Assembly: GCF_030160235.1 (NCBI RefSeq) | Contig: NZ_BSNY01000037.1 | Location: 62,001 to 126,000 of the forward strand | Reading direction: 5' to 3' | From: Mesorhizobium huakuii | GTDB taxonomy: Bacteria > Pseudomonadota > Alphaproteobacteria > Rhizobiales > Rhizobiaceae | DNA length: 64,000 bases | Shown: in pieces, positions 16,903 to 25,419 of the stretch | How the letters are laid out: the number at the start of each line of letters is the position of its first letter | Position numbering within the stretch: position 1 is the first letter of the stretch | Translations under genes and position numbers: made by a program | Notes under the pieces: generated by a model | Told to the model about the DNA's origin: nothing | What the model saw: only the letters and a program-made list of their open reading frames with translations | The model's database searches: none

Positions 16903-17736
16903 TTATCGCGACAGGAAGGCCGCTACCTGTGCCGTACGCAGCACCGTGCGCGTCACCCCGCCGAACAGCAGCTGGCGCAGCCAGGAGTGGCTGTAGGCGC
17001 CAAGAACCAGCAGATCGGCGCCGCTCTCGGCGACCCGGTTCTGGATCATGTCGTCGACCGAAGTGCCGCCCGATTTCTGCACCGACACGCTGACGGTGGC
17101 GCCGTGGCGTGACAGCGCCGACGCGATTTCGGCGCCGGCGGCCTCCGGGCTTTCGTCGAACGCATCGGGCGGATCGATGACCAATATGTCGGTCTTCTCG
17201 GCCTCGATGATGAAAGGCAGGGCGTCGAAGGCGGCGCGGGCGGCCTCCTTGCTGCCGTTCCAGGCAAGCAGCACGCGTCTGAACGTGGTGACCAGCGGAC
17301 CGGCACTCGGCACCACCAGCACGGGCCGGCCGGCGTCATAGACCAGCGTGTCGACATCGGCGCTGGGGTCGCCGCCGGTTTCGCGCTGGGCGGCAATGAC
17401 GAGATCGGCGGCGCGCACGCTTGAAATGCCTGTCAGCGCGCTGTCGCCGGAGAAGCTCTCCAGGCTGCGCCACTCGAAAGAGAGGCCGGAATCCTCGATG
17501 CGCCGCAGGAAGACGGCCTCAAGCTTGTCGGCCCGCTCGCGGCTCATGTCGGCCGAGACCTGCAGGAACTCGGTATCGGGAAAACCGGTCGCCGACGTGT
17601 AGGGCACCGGAAGCGCCTCGGCATGGATGCCGACCAGGTGGCTCTCGAAGCGGTTGGCGAGCGGAATGGCGCAGTCGAGCACGCGTTCGGCGTCCTGCTC
17701 GTTCTGCAGAATGGCAACGATGGTCTTGAAGCGCAT
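16903..17736 (-). CDS. Universal stress protein (UspA family)
   Basis: A 277-residue protein with two Usp-like halves. The N-terminal half ([20 protein letters not shown]) is degenerate. The C-terminal half ends in the nucleotide-binding motif G-x2-G-x9-G-[ST]-like segment [20 protein letters not shown], shared with rhizobial tandem Usp proteins. Usp proteins support survival under nutrient, oxidative and membrane stress; ATP binding would be through the C-terminal half. It is followed on the same strand, after a gap, by gpt and preceded by the MoCF-binding gene, with no obvious operon link. Confidence 0.9.
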   Translation of the reverse strand: MRFKTIVAILQNEQDAERVLDCAIPLANRFESHLVGIHAEALPVPYTSATGFPDTEFLQVSADMSRERADKLEAVFLRRIEDSGLSFEWRSLESFSGDSALTGISSVRAADLVIAAQRETGGDPSADVDTLVYDAGRPVLVVPSAGPLVTTFRRVLLAWNGSKEAARAAFDALPFIIEAEKTDILVIDPPDAFDESPEAAGAEIASALSRHGATVSVSVQKSGGTSVDDMIQNRVAESGADLLVLGAYSHSWLRQLLFGGVTRTVLRTAQVAAFLSR

Positions 17737-17818
17737 GGTGATCCCTCAATCTGGCGAGTGTTCGAACTCGCGTGAAAGCAACGCTGGCGCGCCATGCTTT
17801 GTTCCGGCCTGAACCGGC

Positions 17819-18562
17819 TCAACTCGCCTTGGCGGCGAAACCCGCTACCATCGCCTCTACATCGGCGCGCGCGGCGTCGAGCGCCTGCTGGCTGCGGGCG
17901 CGAACGACCAGCTCGGTCCAGAACTTGCCGTCACCATACTTTGGATAGGACCCGATGATCGTATCCGGATGGGCTTTCTGGATCTCGCCCAGCGGCCCGC
18001 CGACAAGGCCTTCGCCGAACGGACAGTGCACAGTCGCCGACAGCATCTTCGTGCCGGTCTTGAGCGTCGGCACGACATTGTCGAGCATGGCCTGGAAGAT
18101 CGAGGGCACGCCGGCCATGACGTGGACGTTGCCGATGCGAAAGCCGGGCGCCACCGACACCGGGTTGTCGATATGGTCGGCGCCGCGCGGCATCCGCGCC
18201 ATGCGCTTGCGCGCCTCGGTGTATTCGATGCCGCGCGCGGCATAACTTGCCTCCAGCAGCGCATAGGCCTTGGCATCGTATTCGCAGGGCACGCCGAACG
18301 CCTTCGCGATCGAATCGGCGGTGATGTCGTCATGGGTCGGGCCGATGCCGCCGGTGGTGAACACGTAGGTGTAGCGCGCACGCACGGCATTCACCGCCGC
18401 GACGATCTCGTCTTCCTCGTCGGGAACGATGCGCACTTCCTTCAGGTCGATGCCGACGGCCGTCATGATGTCGGCGAGGTGGCCGATGTTCTTGTCCTTG
18501 GTGCGGCCGGAGAGTATCTCATCGCCGATGACGAGCATGGCGGCGGTAACGATTTCGGTCAT
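17819..18562 (-). CDS. Competence/damage-inducible protein CinA N-terminal-type (MoCF-biosynthesis fold) protein
   Basis: A 247-residue protein whose ATG at 18562 is chosen because the family begins with MTEIVTAAMLVIGDEILSGR; the longer frame adds 40 unrelated residues. It contains the MoaB/Mog-like fold motifs GDEILSGRTKD, VFTTGGIGPTHDD (about 71-83) and IDNPVSVAPGF. The C-terminal nicotinamide-nucleotide amidase domain of full CinA is absent, so this is the short COG1058 form. Possible activities are ADP-ribose pyrophosphatase or pterin binding. Both are inferred from family members only. It is monocistronic and divergent from an alpha/beta hydrolase gene. Confidence 0.9.
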   Translation of the reverse strand: MTEIVTAAMLVIGDEILSGRTKDKNIGHLADIMTAVGIDLKEVRIVPDEEDEIVAAVNAVRARYTYVFTTGGIGPTHDDITADSIAKAFGVPCEYDAKAYALLEASYAARGIEYTEARKRMARMPRGADHIDNPVSVAPGFRIGNVHVMAGVPSIFQAMLDNVVPTLKTGTKMLSATVHCPFGEGLVGGPLGEIQKAHPDTIIGSYPKYGDGKFWTELVVRARSQQALDAARADVEAMVAGFAAKAS

Positions 18563-18724
18563 GGAGGGCTCCGGCAGGACGGGTCGCCTGAAATAGCGCG
18601 GCGCATGGCCGACGGCAATGCCATGTCGGCGGTGAACATCCGCCCTGGACGCGCGCGTTTCGATGCGAGGTTGCAGCATCACCGGATGCGGGTAAGCTCA
18701 AACGGGTTCTGGTCCGGGTGAACA

Positions 18725-19729
18725 ATGCTGATATCGATCCTGTCATGGCTGCTGGCCCTGTTTTTGCTGCTGGCGGTCCTGGGGATCGCCTGCCTGGTGC
18801 TGGCGACGCTGTGGATCGCGGCGAAGGCGCAAAGGCAGGTGCCGCCGGTCGGAAAATTCGTCGAGGTCGACGGCAACCGCATCCACTATGTCGATGTGGG
18901 CGAGGGGCGGCCGATCGTCTTCCTGCACGGGCTTGGTGCGCAACTCCATCACTTCCGGCATACGCTGTTGGGACGTTTCGGCCCGGGCTATCGGCTGATC
19001 GCGCTCGATCGCCCGGGATCGGGCTATTCGACGCGCGCGAACGGTGCCACTGGCCGCTTGCCTGAACAGGCGGCCCTGGTGCGCCGCTTCATCGAAAAAT
19101 TGGAGCTGGAAAGGCCGCTGGTGGTGGGCCACTCGCTGGGTGGCGCCGTCGCGCTGACCCTGGCCGTGGAACATCCCGAGGCAATTTCGGGCATTGCCTT
19201 GCTGGCGCCGCTGACACATCTGGAAAACAGGGCACGCCAGCGGTTTGACCTGCTCTATATCCCCTCGCGCCTGCAGCGCTGGATCATGGCCTATACCGTG
19301 GCGATACCCCTGAGCCTGCGCTATGCGCGGCCGACAATGGAATTCATCTTCGCGCCTCAGGCTTTTCCGACGGACTATATGGTTGAAGGCGGCGGCTGGC
19401 TCGGGCTGCGGCCAGCCCATTTCCAGGCGACATCAGCCGATGTCGTGGCCGTCGAACAGGATCTCGGCCGCATCGAGCAACGCTATGGCGAGATCGTCAT
19501 GCCGGCCGGCATCCTCTTCGGAACCGCCGACCGCGTCATCGACATCCGCATCCATGGCGAGCCGATGCGAGGCAAGATCGCAGGGCTCGATTTCGAACCC
19601 GTCGACGGCGTCGGTCATATGCCGCAATTCGTCGAGCCCAGGCGGGTGATCGGCTTCATCGAGCGGATTGCCGCGCGCGCGTTTCCATCACCGCAGCCTC
19701 ACGACAATTTCAACGAACCAACCGGCTGA
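18725..19729 (+). CDS. Alpha/beta hydrolase with N-terminal membrane anchor
   Basis: A 334-residue protein whose first 33 residues form a hydrophobic helix, placing the catalytic domain at the membrane. The fold features are the HGLGAQLHHFRHTL oxyanion region (about 68-81), the nucleophile elbow GHSLGG with Ser137, the acid in GTADRVIDI (about 260) and His in GVGHMPQFVEP (about 300). The VVGHSLGGAVAL elbow is typical of esterases, epoxide hydrolases and haloperoxidase-like enzymes; no substrate can be assigned. It is divergent from the MoCF-fold gene, with a 160-bp shared promoter region. Confidence 0.9.
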   Translation: MLISILSWLLALFLLLAVLGIACLVLATLWIAAKAQRQVPPVGKFVEVDGNRIHYVDVGEGRPIVFLHGLGAQLHHFRHTLLGRFGPGYRLIALDRPGSGYSTRANGATGRLPEQAALVRRFIEKLELERPLVVGHSLGGAVALTLAVEHPEAISGIALLAPLTHLENRARQRFDLLYIPSRLQRWIMAYTVAIPLSLRYARPTMEFIFAPQAFPTDYMVEGGGWLGLRPAHFQATSADVVAVEQDLGRIEQRYGEIVMPAGILFGTADRVIDIRIHGEPMRGKIAGLDFEPVDGVGHMPQFVEPRRVIGFIERIAARAFPSPQPHDNFNEPTG

Positions 19730-19783
19730 CTGCCGGGTTTACCCCGTGTCGCACCCAAGGCGACCAAGACACGGAGTAATGCA

Positions 19784-20068
19784 ATGTACAGGAAATTTCT
19801 TGCAGCGTCGGTTCTGACGATCGGTCTCGCCACGTCGGCGATGGCGCAATCGTCCGACGGCGCGTATTCAAACCATCACAACTGGTGGCCGTTCGGCAAC
19901 GAACAGTCTTCCGGCGTCGACCAGAACACGACCGGAAGCATCAATGGCGACCGCTCAGGGCTGGACAGCCTTGGCAATTCGGGCGCCTCCGGACCTTGTG
20001 CCTCCAATACGGCCGGTCCTGATGCCAATGCCGGATTGAACGTCAACGATCACTATTGCGGCAAATAA
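19784..20068 (+). CDS. Small exported hypothetical protein
   Basis: A 94-residue protein with a clean signal peptide (MYRKFLAASVLTIGLATSAM) cleaved after MAQ. The mature part is Asn/Ser/Gly-rich (NQNTTGSINGDRSGLDS, then DANAGLNVNDHYCGK) and contains two Cys. No domain was recognised. It lies 54 bases after the alpha/beta hydrolase stop and could be co-transcribed. A long imperfect hairpin (about 20088-20130) follows the stop in the gap before the convergent DUF2188 gene. Confidence 0.7.
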   Translation: MYRKFLAASVLTIGLATSAMAQSSDGAYSNHHNWWPFGNEQSSGVDQNTTGSINGDRSGLDSLGNSGASGPCASNTAGPDANAGLNVNDHYCGK

Positions 20069-20170
20069 TTCAGCCGTTGGGCAGCCGCTGACCGTGGGAC
20101 GTCGTCTCTCCTGACGTCCGCGGTCGGCGCCCTGCCAGTTCCTTCCGGAAAGTTCTCTTCTGAGGAGGGT

Positions 20171-20410
20171 CTAGTCGGACACTTCGGTCTGTGGCCGGTC
20201 GCGGCCATCGGCCAGTTCCTCGTGCCATTTGCCGTCGGCGTCCTCATACTGGATGCCGTCCGTCGCGCCTGCCACCTGCTGCTCGGCCGAGGCGATCTCG
20301 GCTGCGCGCAACGCATCCTGATGGGTGGGAAATGTCTCCGAGAAGGTCGAACCGACCTTGTAGGCCCAGCCGCCGTCATGCTCGACGATCTTGTAAGTCA
20401 GCTTCGCCAT
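20171..20410 (-). CDS. DUF2188-like small protein
   Basis: A 79-residue protein starting MAKLTYKIVEHDGGWAYKVG, with a strong GGAGG ribosome-binding site upstream; the frame continues 51 codons without family features. The pattern VEHDGGWAYKVGSTFSETFP plus HQDALRAAEIASAEQQ matches DUF2188-type proteins, beta-rich with one helix and often found in general stress clusters. Function unknown. It lies 29 bases after the DUF982 gene on the same strand, suggesting a two-gene unit. Confidence 0.78.
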   Translation of the reverse strand: MAKLTYKIVEHDGGWAYKVGSTFSETFPTHQDALRAAEIASAEQQVAGATDGIQYEDADGKWHEELADGRDRPQTEVSD

Positions 20411-20439
20411 AAAAACCTCCGGTTGAAAGGTCCGCCTGC

Positions 20440-20715
20440 TCAATGCAGCCGGTCGTCGGATAGCTTGTCGTCGGGCACCAGCACTTCCGATTCCCTGGCG
20501 GCCTCGATCAATGCCCGTCGCGCTTCCGCTGTCGAACGATAACCTTCCAGCACTTTGAGGCAAGTGTCGAGGGCATCACGATGACGCGGGCCGCGATTGA
20601 GCGGCCACACCGTCATGAGGCACTCCGCCGCTTCCTGGGTGCTGCGGATATGGCGATATTTGCCGACATGGCCGAGTTCGACCACGACCGGCGTTTCAAA
20701 AGGTTTGTTGTCCAT
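20440..20715 (-). CDS. DUF982 family small protein
   Basis: A 91-residue protein starting at ATG 20715 (20718 is the adjacent alternative), since the longer frame overlaps the neighbouring SH3 gene. The body PVVVELGHVGKYRHIRSTQE, AAECLMTVWP, GPRHRDALDTCLKVLEGYRS and ARRALIEAARESEVLV fits DUF982, a rhizobial small-protein family with many paralogues and no known function. It is probably co-transcribed with the DUF2188 gene downstream. Confidence 0.8.
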   Translation of the reverse strand: MDNKPFETPVVVELGHVGKYRHIRSTQEAAECLMTVWPLNRGPRHRDALDTCLKVLEGYRSTAEARRALIEAARESEVLVPDDKLSDDRLH

Positions 20716-20824
20716 CATGGCCGCAACGCAAAGCAGCCAATTTGGTTGCAAAAGTGGCCCGGAACCTGCGCCCAAAGGTCGCGTCGCGTTTTGCGGCGCG
20801 TTTTGGGCGACATGCATCGGCGTC

Positions 20825-21142
20825 TCAGTAGCCGCAGTCGTTGCGCAGCCAGCGTGCATTCGCCCAGCCGGTCGTGCCGCCGATTTCGACCTGATACCAG
20901 TTGCCGCGCCGGTCGAAAATCTCGACGTGATCGCCATTGAACAGCTGGCCGATCATCCGCGATGACGAGTTCGGCCGTGTCCGCACGGCGAGAAAGCCGC
21001 TGCCGGTCGCCAGATTGTAGCGGCCGGACAGGCCGTGCACAGTCCCCTCGCAATATTGCGCGACGCCTGGCGTCGATGCGCCGAGCCAAAAGCCGGCGAC
21101 AGCCACAAGCATCGCAGCCGGCAAGAATGCCCTGAATGACAT
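20825..21142 (-). CDS. Secreted bacterial SH3-like domain protein
   Basis: A 105-residue protein with a signal peptide (about residues 1-28, ending GVAQ), then one SH3b domain: GFLAVRTRPNSSSRMIGQLF, NGDHVEIFDRRGNWYQVEIG and TGWANARWL, flanked by two Cys. SH3b modules bind peptidoglycan or serve as periplasmic adaptors. Function otherwise unknown. It is on the same strand as the DUF982 gene with a 107-bp gap. Confidence 0.88.
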   Translation of the reverse strand: MSFRAFLPAAMLVAVAGFWLGASTPGVAQYCEGTVHGLSGRYNLATGSGFLAVRTRPNSSSRMIGQLFNGDHVEIFDRRGNWYQVEIGGTTGWANARWLRNDCGY

Positions 21143-21271
21143 GATCTCCTCCCAAGCCCGGCCGCGCCCGCCGCAGCCTCACCCAGCGTAACAGTTTGCG
21201 GCCAGAATTGAAGCGGGCCGTGGCAAACGAGCCGGTCAGGATCGCACTGGTATCGGGAGAATTGGCTGTTT

Positions 21272-22375
21272 TCAGCCCGCCGCCTTCATCCAGTGCTCCA
21301 TCGTCGTCACCGAGCGGGCGAGCTGCGGCGCCGGATGGATCTTTTCCTTGAATGTGGCGGCCGCACGCCAGCCCCAGCGCGGGTCGGCGAGGAAGGCGCG
21401 CGCCAGTGCTACCATGTCGGCGCGGCCCTCGGCGATGACAGCCTCGGCCTGCTGGGGATCGTCGATCAGGCCGACCGCGCGGGTCGGGATGCCGGCGCCC
21501 TTGCGCACGGCTTCCGCCAGATGCACCTGATAGCCGGGGCCGGTGGGCAATTTCTGCAAAGGGGAATTGCCGCCGCTGGAGCAGCAGAGATAGGCGATGC
21601 CCTCGGCCTTCAGGACCTTCGCCACCTCGATTGCATCCTCGACGTCGAAGCCGCCGTCGACCCAGTCCTTCACCGACAGCCGCGCGCCGAGCATCAGCTT
21701 CGGCACCGCCTTCTTCACCGCCCTGGCGATTTCGACGACAAGACGCATCCGGTTTTCCAGCGAGCCGCCCCAGCGGTCCGTGCGCTGGTTGGACAGTGGC
21801 GACAGGAACTGGAAGATCAGATAGCCATGTGCTGCGTGCAGTTCGATGAAGTCGAAGCCGGCGCGTTCGGCCCGCCTGGCGGCTCGGGCGAACCGCTCGA
21901 TGAGCTGCAGGATCTCGTCCTCATCGAGTGCGCGCGGCACGTTCCAGCCGGTGTCGTAGGCGATGGCCGAAGCCGAGACGGTCTGCCAGGGATCTTCGTT
22001 CGGCTGCAGCGGCCCGCCGCCCTCCCAGGGCTTGCGGTTCGAGGCCTTGCGGCCGGCGTGCGCGAGCTGCGTGCCGAATTTCGTGCCTGGTGCTGCGACG
22101 CGCCGCGCCGCGTCCAGAGTGCGGCGCGCGGCGGCCTCATTGTCGTCGGAGTAAAGCCCGAGGCAGCCATGGGTGATACGCCCGCGCCGCTCGACATCGG
22201 TCATCTCCACCGTGACCATGCCTGCGCCGGACATGGCCAGGTTCATCCAGTGGTAGAGATGCCAGTCGCTGGCCGACCCGTCCTCGGCGGAATACTGGCA
22301 CATCGGCGCCACGGCGATGCGGTTGGGGAAGGTGAGGCCGTCGAGGGTGATCGGCTGGAAAAGCGATGCGGTCAT
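21272..22375 (-). CDS. NADH:flavin oxidoreductase, Old Yellow Enzyme family (YqjM-like)
   Basis: A 367-residue TIM-barrel flavoenzyme; ATG 22375 is chosen because the upstream 20 codons are outside the family. It shows NRIAVAPMCQYSAEDGSASDWH with the YqjM-class Cys, then QLAHAGRKAS, GFDFIELHAAHGYLIFQFLS (the His-x-x-His-type substrate site HAAH) and NQRTDRWGGSLENRMRL, with FMN phosphate binding near the C-terminus (RADMVALARAFLADPRW). These enzymes reduce activated C=C bonds with NAD(P)H. The physiological substrate is unknown. It is divergent from nudK. Confidence 0.94.
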   Translation of the reverse strand: MTASLFQPITLDGLTFPNRIAVAPMCQYSAEDGSASDWHLYHWMNLAMSGAGMVTVEMTDVERRGRITHGCLGLYSDDNEAAARRTLDAARRVAAPGTKFGTQLAHAGRKASNRKPWEGGGPLQPNEDPWQTVSASAIAYDTGWNVPRALDEDEILQLIERFARAARRAERAGFDFIELHAAHGYLIFQFLSPLSNQRTDRWGGSLENRMRLVVEIARAVKKAVPKLMLGARLSVKDWVDGGFDVEDAIEVAKVLKAEGIAYLCCSSGGNSPLQKLPTGPGYQVHLAEAVRKGAGIPTRAVGLIDDPQQAEAVIAEGRADMVALARAFLADPRWGWRAAATFKEKIHPAPQLARSVTTMEHWMKAAG

Positions 22376-22529
22376 GAAGTGAGCTCCGGGAGAGGGAACG
22401 CTATTTAGGCGACGGATATGTTGCATACCACACACGAGAGAGTGAAACGCTGGACCAATCGCTGCCCCAATTGCGTCGGCGCCGGTTCGCGGCTACGCCT
22501 GCGCCCCGCTGCAAATACCGAGGTATCCA

Positions 22530-23108
22530 ATGGAAGATCGTATTCGTATCCGTTCGGAAGAGGTTCTTTCCGACGACTGGGCGGTGCTGAAGAAGACCGT
22601 GCTCGACTATCGCCGGCGCGACGGCCAGTGGGAGACGCAGATCCGCCAGACCTATGATCGCGGCGACGGCGCGGTGATCCTGCCCTACGACCCCCAGCGT
22701 TCGACGGTGCTTCTGGTGCGCCAGTTCCGCTATCCCGCCTATGTCACCGGCCACCGCGAACCGCTGATCGAGGCCTGTGCCGGGCTGCTCGACGAAAACG
22801 ATCCGGAGACCGCCATCCGCAAGGAAGCCGAGGAGGAACTCGGCTACCGGCTGGACAAGATTGAGCGGCTGTTTTCGCCTTACATGAGCCCGGGCAGTGT
22901 CACCGAGCGGCTGTGGTTCTTCATCGCCCGCTATTCGCCCGCCGACCGCATCTCGGCCGGCGGCGGCGCCCCGGAAGAAGGCGAGGACATCGAGGTCCTG
23001 GAAATGCCGCTCGACGAAGCGCTGGCCGGCATCGCCGACGGCCGCATCGTCGATGCCAAGACGATTATTTTGATCCAGCATTTGAAGCTGAACCCGATGA
23101 AGGCTTGA
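22530..23108 (+). CDS. nudK: GDP-mannose pyrophosphatase-type Nudix hydrolase
   Basis: A 192-residue Nudix protein aligning by eye with E. coli NudK over nearly its full length. Shared blocks are YDRGDGAVILPYDP, LVRQFRYPAYVTG, the variant Nudix box ACAGLLDENDPETAIRKEAE, EELGY, then YMSPGSVTERLWFFIARY and AGGGAPEEGEDIEVLEMPLD. It would hydrolyse GDP-mannose or related nucleotide sugars to GMP and sugar phosphate, as a cytoplasmic homodimer. It is preceded by a 150-bp region shared with the divergent OYE gene and is convergent with the lyase homologue. Confidence 0.92.
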   Translation: MEDRIRIRSEEVLSDDWAVLKKTVLDYRRRDGQWETQIRQTYDRGDGAVILPYDPQRSTVLLVRQFRYPAYVTGHREPLIEACAGLLDENDPETAIRKEAEEELGYRLDKIERLFSPYMSPGSVTERLWFFIARYSPADRISAGGGAPEEGEDIEVLEMPLDEALAGIADGRIVDAKTIILIQHLKLNPMKA

Positions 23109-23135
23109 GACCACGAGGCTCAGCGGGCAAGCGGC

Positions 23136-23228
23136 TCACACATCAGGCTGCGGACATGCCGGCACGTCCATTTCACGGATGAAGTTGCGCAATGTCTCCA
23201 TGTCCCCGGAAAGCGGCCGATCGTCGGA
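23136..23228 (-). pseudogene. In-frame C-terminal tail of the lyase homologue beyond an amber stop
   Basis: Immediately after the TAG at 23229-23231, the same frame continues for 30 codons as SDDRPLSGDMETLRNFIREM, then DVPACPQPDV and TGA. The DRPLSGDME block corresponds to the usual HutH C-terminus (DRxLSxDIE pattern). The TAG therefore appears to interrupt the family domain, by mutation or by readthrough. Confidence 0.55.
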
Positions 23229-24641
23229 CTAGTGCGCGATATTGTCACGCACCATTTGGTAGATGGCGTCGGTACCCCGCGCGCGTGCACCGCGCGCTGC
23301 CAGAAAATCATGGGCCTGTGCGGCCGCCATGAGTTCGATGGCCAGGATGTATTCCGCGTTGTCGATGACCGCCAGCAGCTTGTTGGCCGCGACGGTTGGA
23401 TGCGCCAGGAAATCCTCTTGCAATCCGGATGTGACGCCGCCGTCGGTCGCCGCCGGGGCGGCCAGACGCCGATTGACGTTGCTGAGCGACGTGGCCGTGT
23501 ACTGGGCGATCATGAAGCCGGAATTGGCTCCGTCCTCGTCGGCAAGGAAGGCCGGCAAATTGTTGACAAGCGGATTGACGAGACGATCGATCCGACGCTC
23601 GCTCATTCCGGCAACCTGAGCCAAGGCGATGGTCAGGCCGTCGGCGGCCTGCCCGAGAGCGGGCGCCACCGCATGCGCCTCTGAAACAACCTGAGGATCG
23701 TTCAGAGACCCGAATACCGCGGGATTGTCGGTGACGGCAGCCAGTTCGCGGTCGACCAGCGCGGCGGACCGGTCCAGCACCTCCCGGGCGGCGCCATGAA
23801 CATGCGGCACGGCGCGAAGGCTGAGCGCGTCCTGCGTGCGACTGCCATGGGCCAGCGCGATAAGCTCGCTGCCATGGAGCCAGCCGCGCAGTGATCTGCC
23901 CACGTCCTGAATGCCGGGTGAGGGCCTCATCGCCAGGATTTGTTCGCCAAAGGCCGGCATTTGCGCGCCCGCGGCTTCAAGCGTCAAAGCCGCCGCGGCG
24001 TCGGCCCACCCCAACAAACGCTGCGCGCGCAGCACGGCGATGCTTGTCAGGCCGGTTGCGCACGCGGTGCCATTGACGAGGCTCAAGCCTTCCTTGGCGC
24101 CAAGCTCCAATGGCTCCAGACCCATTTCGGCCAGGGCCTCGAGCCCGCTCATCGGGCGACCCGCCACGGTTGCTCTGCCTTCGCCGATCAGGACCAGTGC
24201 CACATGCGCGTTGTGCGTCAAATAGCCTGCCGATCCCCGGGACGGTACGTCGGGAACGCAGTCGCGCTCGATAAAGGTTAGCAAGTTGCTGACGATCGCA
24301 GGGCTCACGCCCGAGTGGCCATGCGCGAAATTTGCCACTTGGGCAGCAATGATGGCGCGCACGCCGCGTCTCGGCACCAGGTCACCGACGCCGCAGGCGT
24401 GGCTGCGAATGATGTTTCGCGACAACTTCTTTTGCAGGGCAGGCGCCACGACCTTGCTTGCCAAGGCGCCGACACCGGTGTTGACGCCATAGGCGCGGAT
24501 GCCTTTTTCCACGATGGCCGCCACGATCTGGTGCGCAAAAGCGATCCTCTCCCACGCTGCCTGGCTAAGCGCCAGGGATTCGCCTTCGCTCACCCGCGCG
24601 ATATCGCGCCAGCTGGCGGTTCCATCTATCGTTATTGTCAT
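23229..24641 (-). CDS. Aromatic amino acid lyase (HAL/PAL) family protein lacking the MIO tripeptide
   Basis: A 470-residue protein with the histidine/phenylalanine ammonia-lyase fold. Conserved equivalents are Tyr51 in YGVNTGVG, His81 in SHACGVGDL, Asn190 in VNGT, Arg276 in SLR, Phe310 in DNPAVF and Gln408-Glu409 in QEDF. The cofactor site is abnormal. Canonical GSVG-ASG-DLAPLAHM is here GSAG-YLTHNAHV (residues 136-147), so the Ala-Ser-Gly that cyclises into MIO is deleted exactly. The catalytic Tyr of QDPYSLR is Leu273, and NGTQ is NGTA. Normal deaminase chemistry is therefore unlikely. Start ATG 24641 fits the family N-terminus. A TAG ends the frame about 30 residues early. Confidence 0.85.
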   Translation of the reverse strand: MTITIDGTASWRDIARVSEGESLALSQAAWERIAFAHQIVAAIVEKGIRAYGVNTGVGALASKVVAPALQKKLSRNIIRSHACGVGDLVPRRGVRAIIAAQVANFAHGHSGVSPAIVSNLLTFIERDCVPDVPSRGSAGYLTHNAHVALVLIGEGRATVAGRPMSGLEALAEMGLEPLELGAKEGLSLVNGTACATGLTSIAVLRAQRLLGWADAAAALTLEAAGAQMPAFGEQILAMRPSPGIQDVGRSLRGWLHGSELIALAHGSRTQDALSLRAVPHVHGAAREVLDRSAALVDRELAAVTDNPAVFGSLNDPQVVSEAHAVAPALGQAADGLTIALAQVAGMSERRIDRLVNPLVNNLPAFLADEDGANSGFMIAQYTATSLSNVNRRLAAPAATDGGVTSGLQEDFLAHPTVAANKLLAVIDNAEYILAIELMAAAQAHDFLAARGARARGTDAIYQMVRDNIAH

Positions 24642-24685
24642 TGCCCGTTCCGAAATAGCTTTGCGAATGCGCAGGCGCTGTTGGC

Positions 24686-24940
24686 TCACTCGAAAGGCGG
24701 CGTGAGAACCGCTGCTTCGGCACCGTACCGCCCAACCGCGGGCATAATGGCGATGGAATTGCCGGGTGATGCGACTGTAGCGACGTCGCCGGCAACAAAA
24801 GACATGCCGGCTGCGATCCGATGCTCGAAATCCGGCGCCCCGTTTGAAGTCACGTCCGAGAGTGACCTAAGCTCCGCCTCAGGCCTTGGCGCCGAGGCCG
24901 CTACCATCCGATGGAGCCCAAAGACGCCTCTAGGGATCAT
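24686..24940 (-). CDS. Small hypothetical ORF upstream of the lyase homologue
   Basis: An 84-residue frame ending 44 bases before the lyase start, on the same strand. The composition is protein-like in the C-terminal half (RIAAGMSFVAGDVATVASPG, then NSIAIMPAVGRYGAEAAVL), but no ribosome-binding site precedes the ATG and no family was recognised. It might be a fragment of a larger decayed gene. It is listed with low confidence because 24690-25063 otherwise holds only AT-rich promoter-like sequence. Confidence 0.3.
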   Translation of the reverse strand: MIPRGVFGLHRMVAASAPRPEAELRSLSDVTSNGAPDFEHRIAAGMSFVAGDVATVASPGNSIAIMPAVGRYGAEAAVLTPPFE

Positions 24941-25063
24941 ATATTAGCAATAAACAATATATTAATGGCTATAATGCAGCCTTGGCACGGGAGGGAAATA
25001 CCATCGACGTTCCAACACGCGCCCTGGAGCGCCGGAACGCTTGACCAATGCGGAGCAAAACGC

Positions 25064-25375
25064 ATGAGTGTCGGAACCGCTCTCGAACAATTGCTCCGGC
25101 TGATTCATCGCCGAGCCATGAAATTGGCGATGTTGCCGGAGGATGAAAGGGATTCCCACTACGATCGCATCCGCCTGTCATGTTGCGCGGCCGCCGAGCA
25201 CATTGGGCAAGATCCCGATCAGGCAGCCATCACGGCGAACGATATGGTCGAGTTTGTTCGCGCGCTGGTCGGAATCATTGAAATGGGCTCTGGGCCGGAC
25301 CATGAGCGAAGCGCCGATCAGCGGTCGCCGGTACTACCTTCGGGCGGCCAAGAGCATGTCACCACGCGCATCTAG
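25064..25375 (+). CDS. Hypothetical protein
   Basis: A 103-residue helical protein starting MSVGTALEQLLRLIHRRAMK, with GGAG 9-10 bases before the ATG at 25064; the longer frame (to 24911) runs through AT-rich promoter-like DNA and is not used. No signal peptide or domain was recognised. A hydrophilic C-terminal tail (DHERSADQRSPVLPSGGQEH) is probably disordered. It is a lone gene in a patch of orphan small genes near the tRNA-Leu locus. Confidence 0.55.
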   Translation: MSVGTALEQLLRLIHRRAMKLAMLPEDERDSHYDRIRLSCCAAAEHIGQDPDQAAITANDMVEFVRALVGIIEMGSGPDHERSADQRSPVLPSGGQEHVTTRI

Positions 25376-25419
25376 CAAACAGGCAAGAACGCCACCTTGG
25401 GGCTACGGGAACGAGGCGG

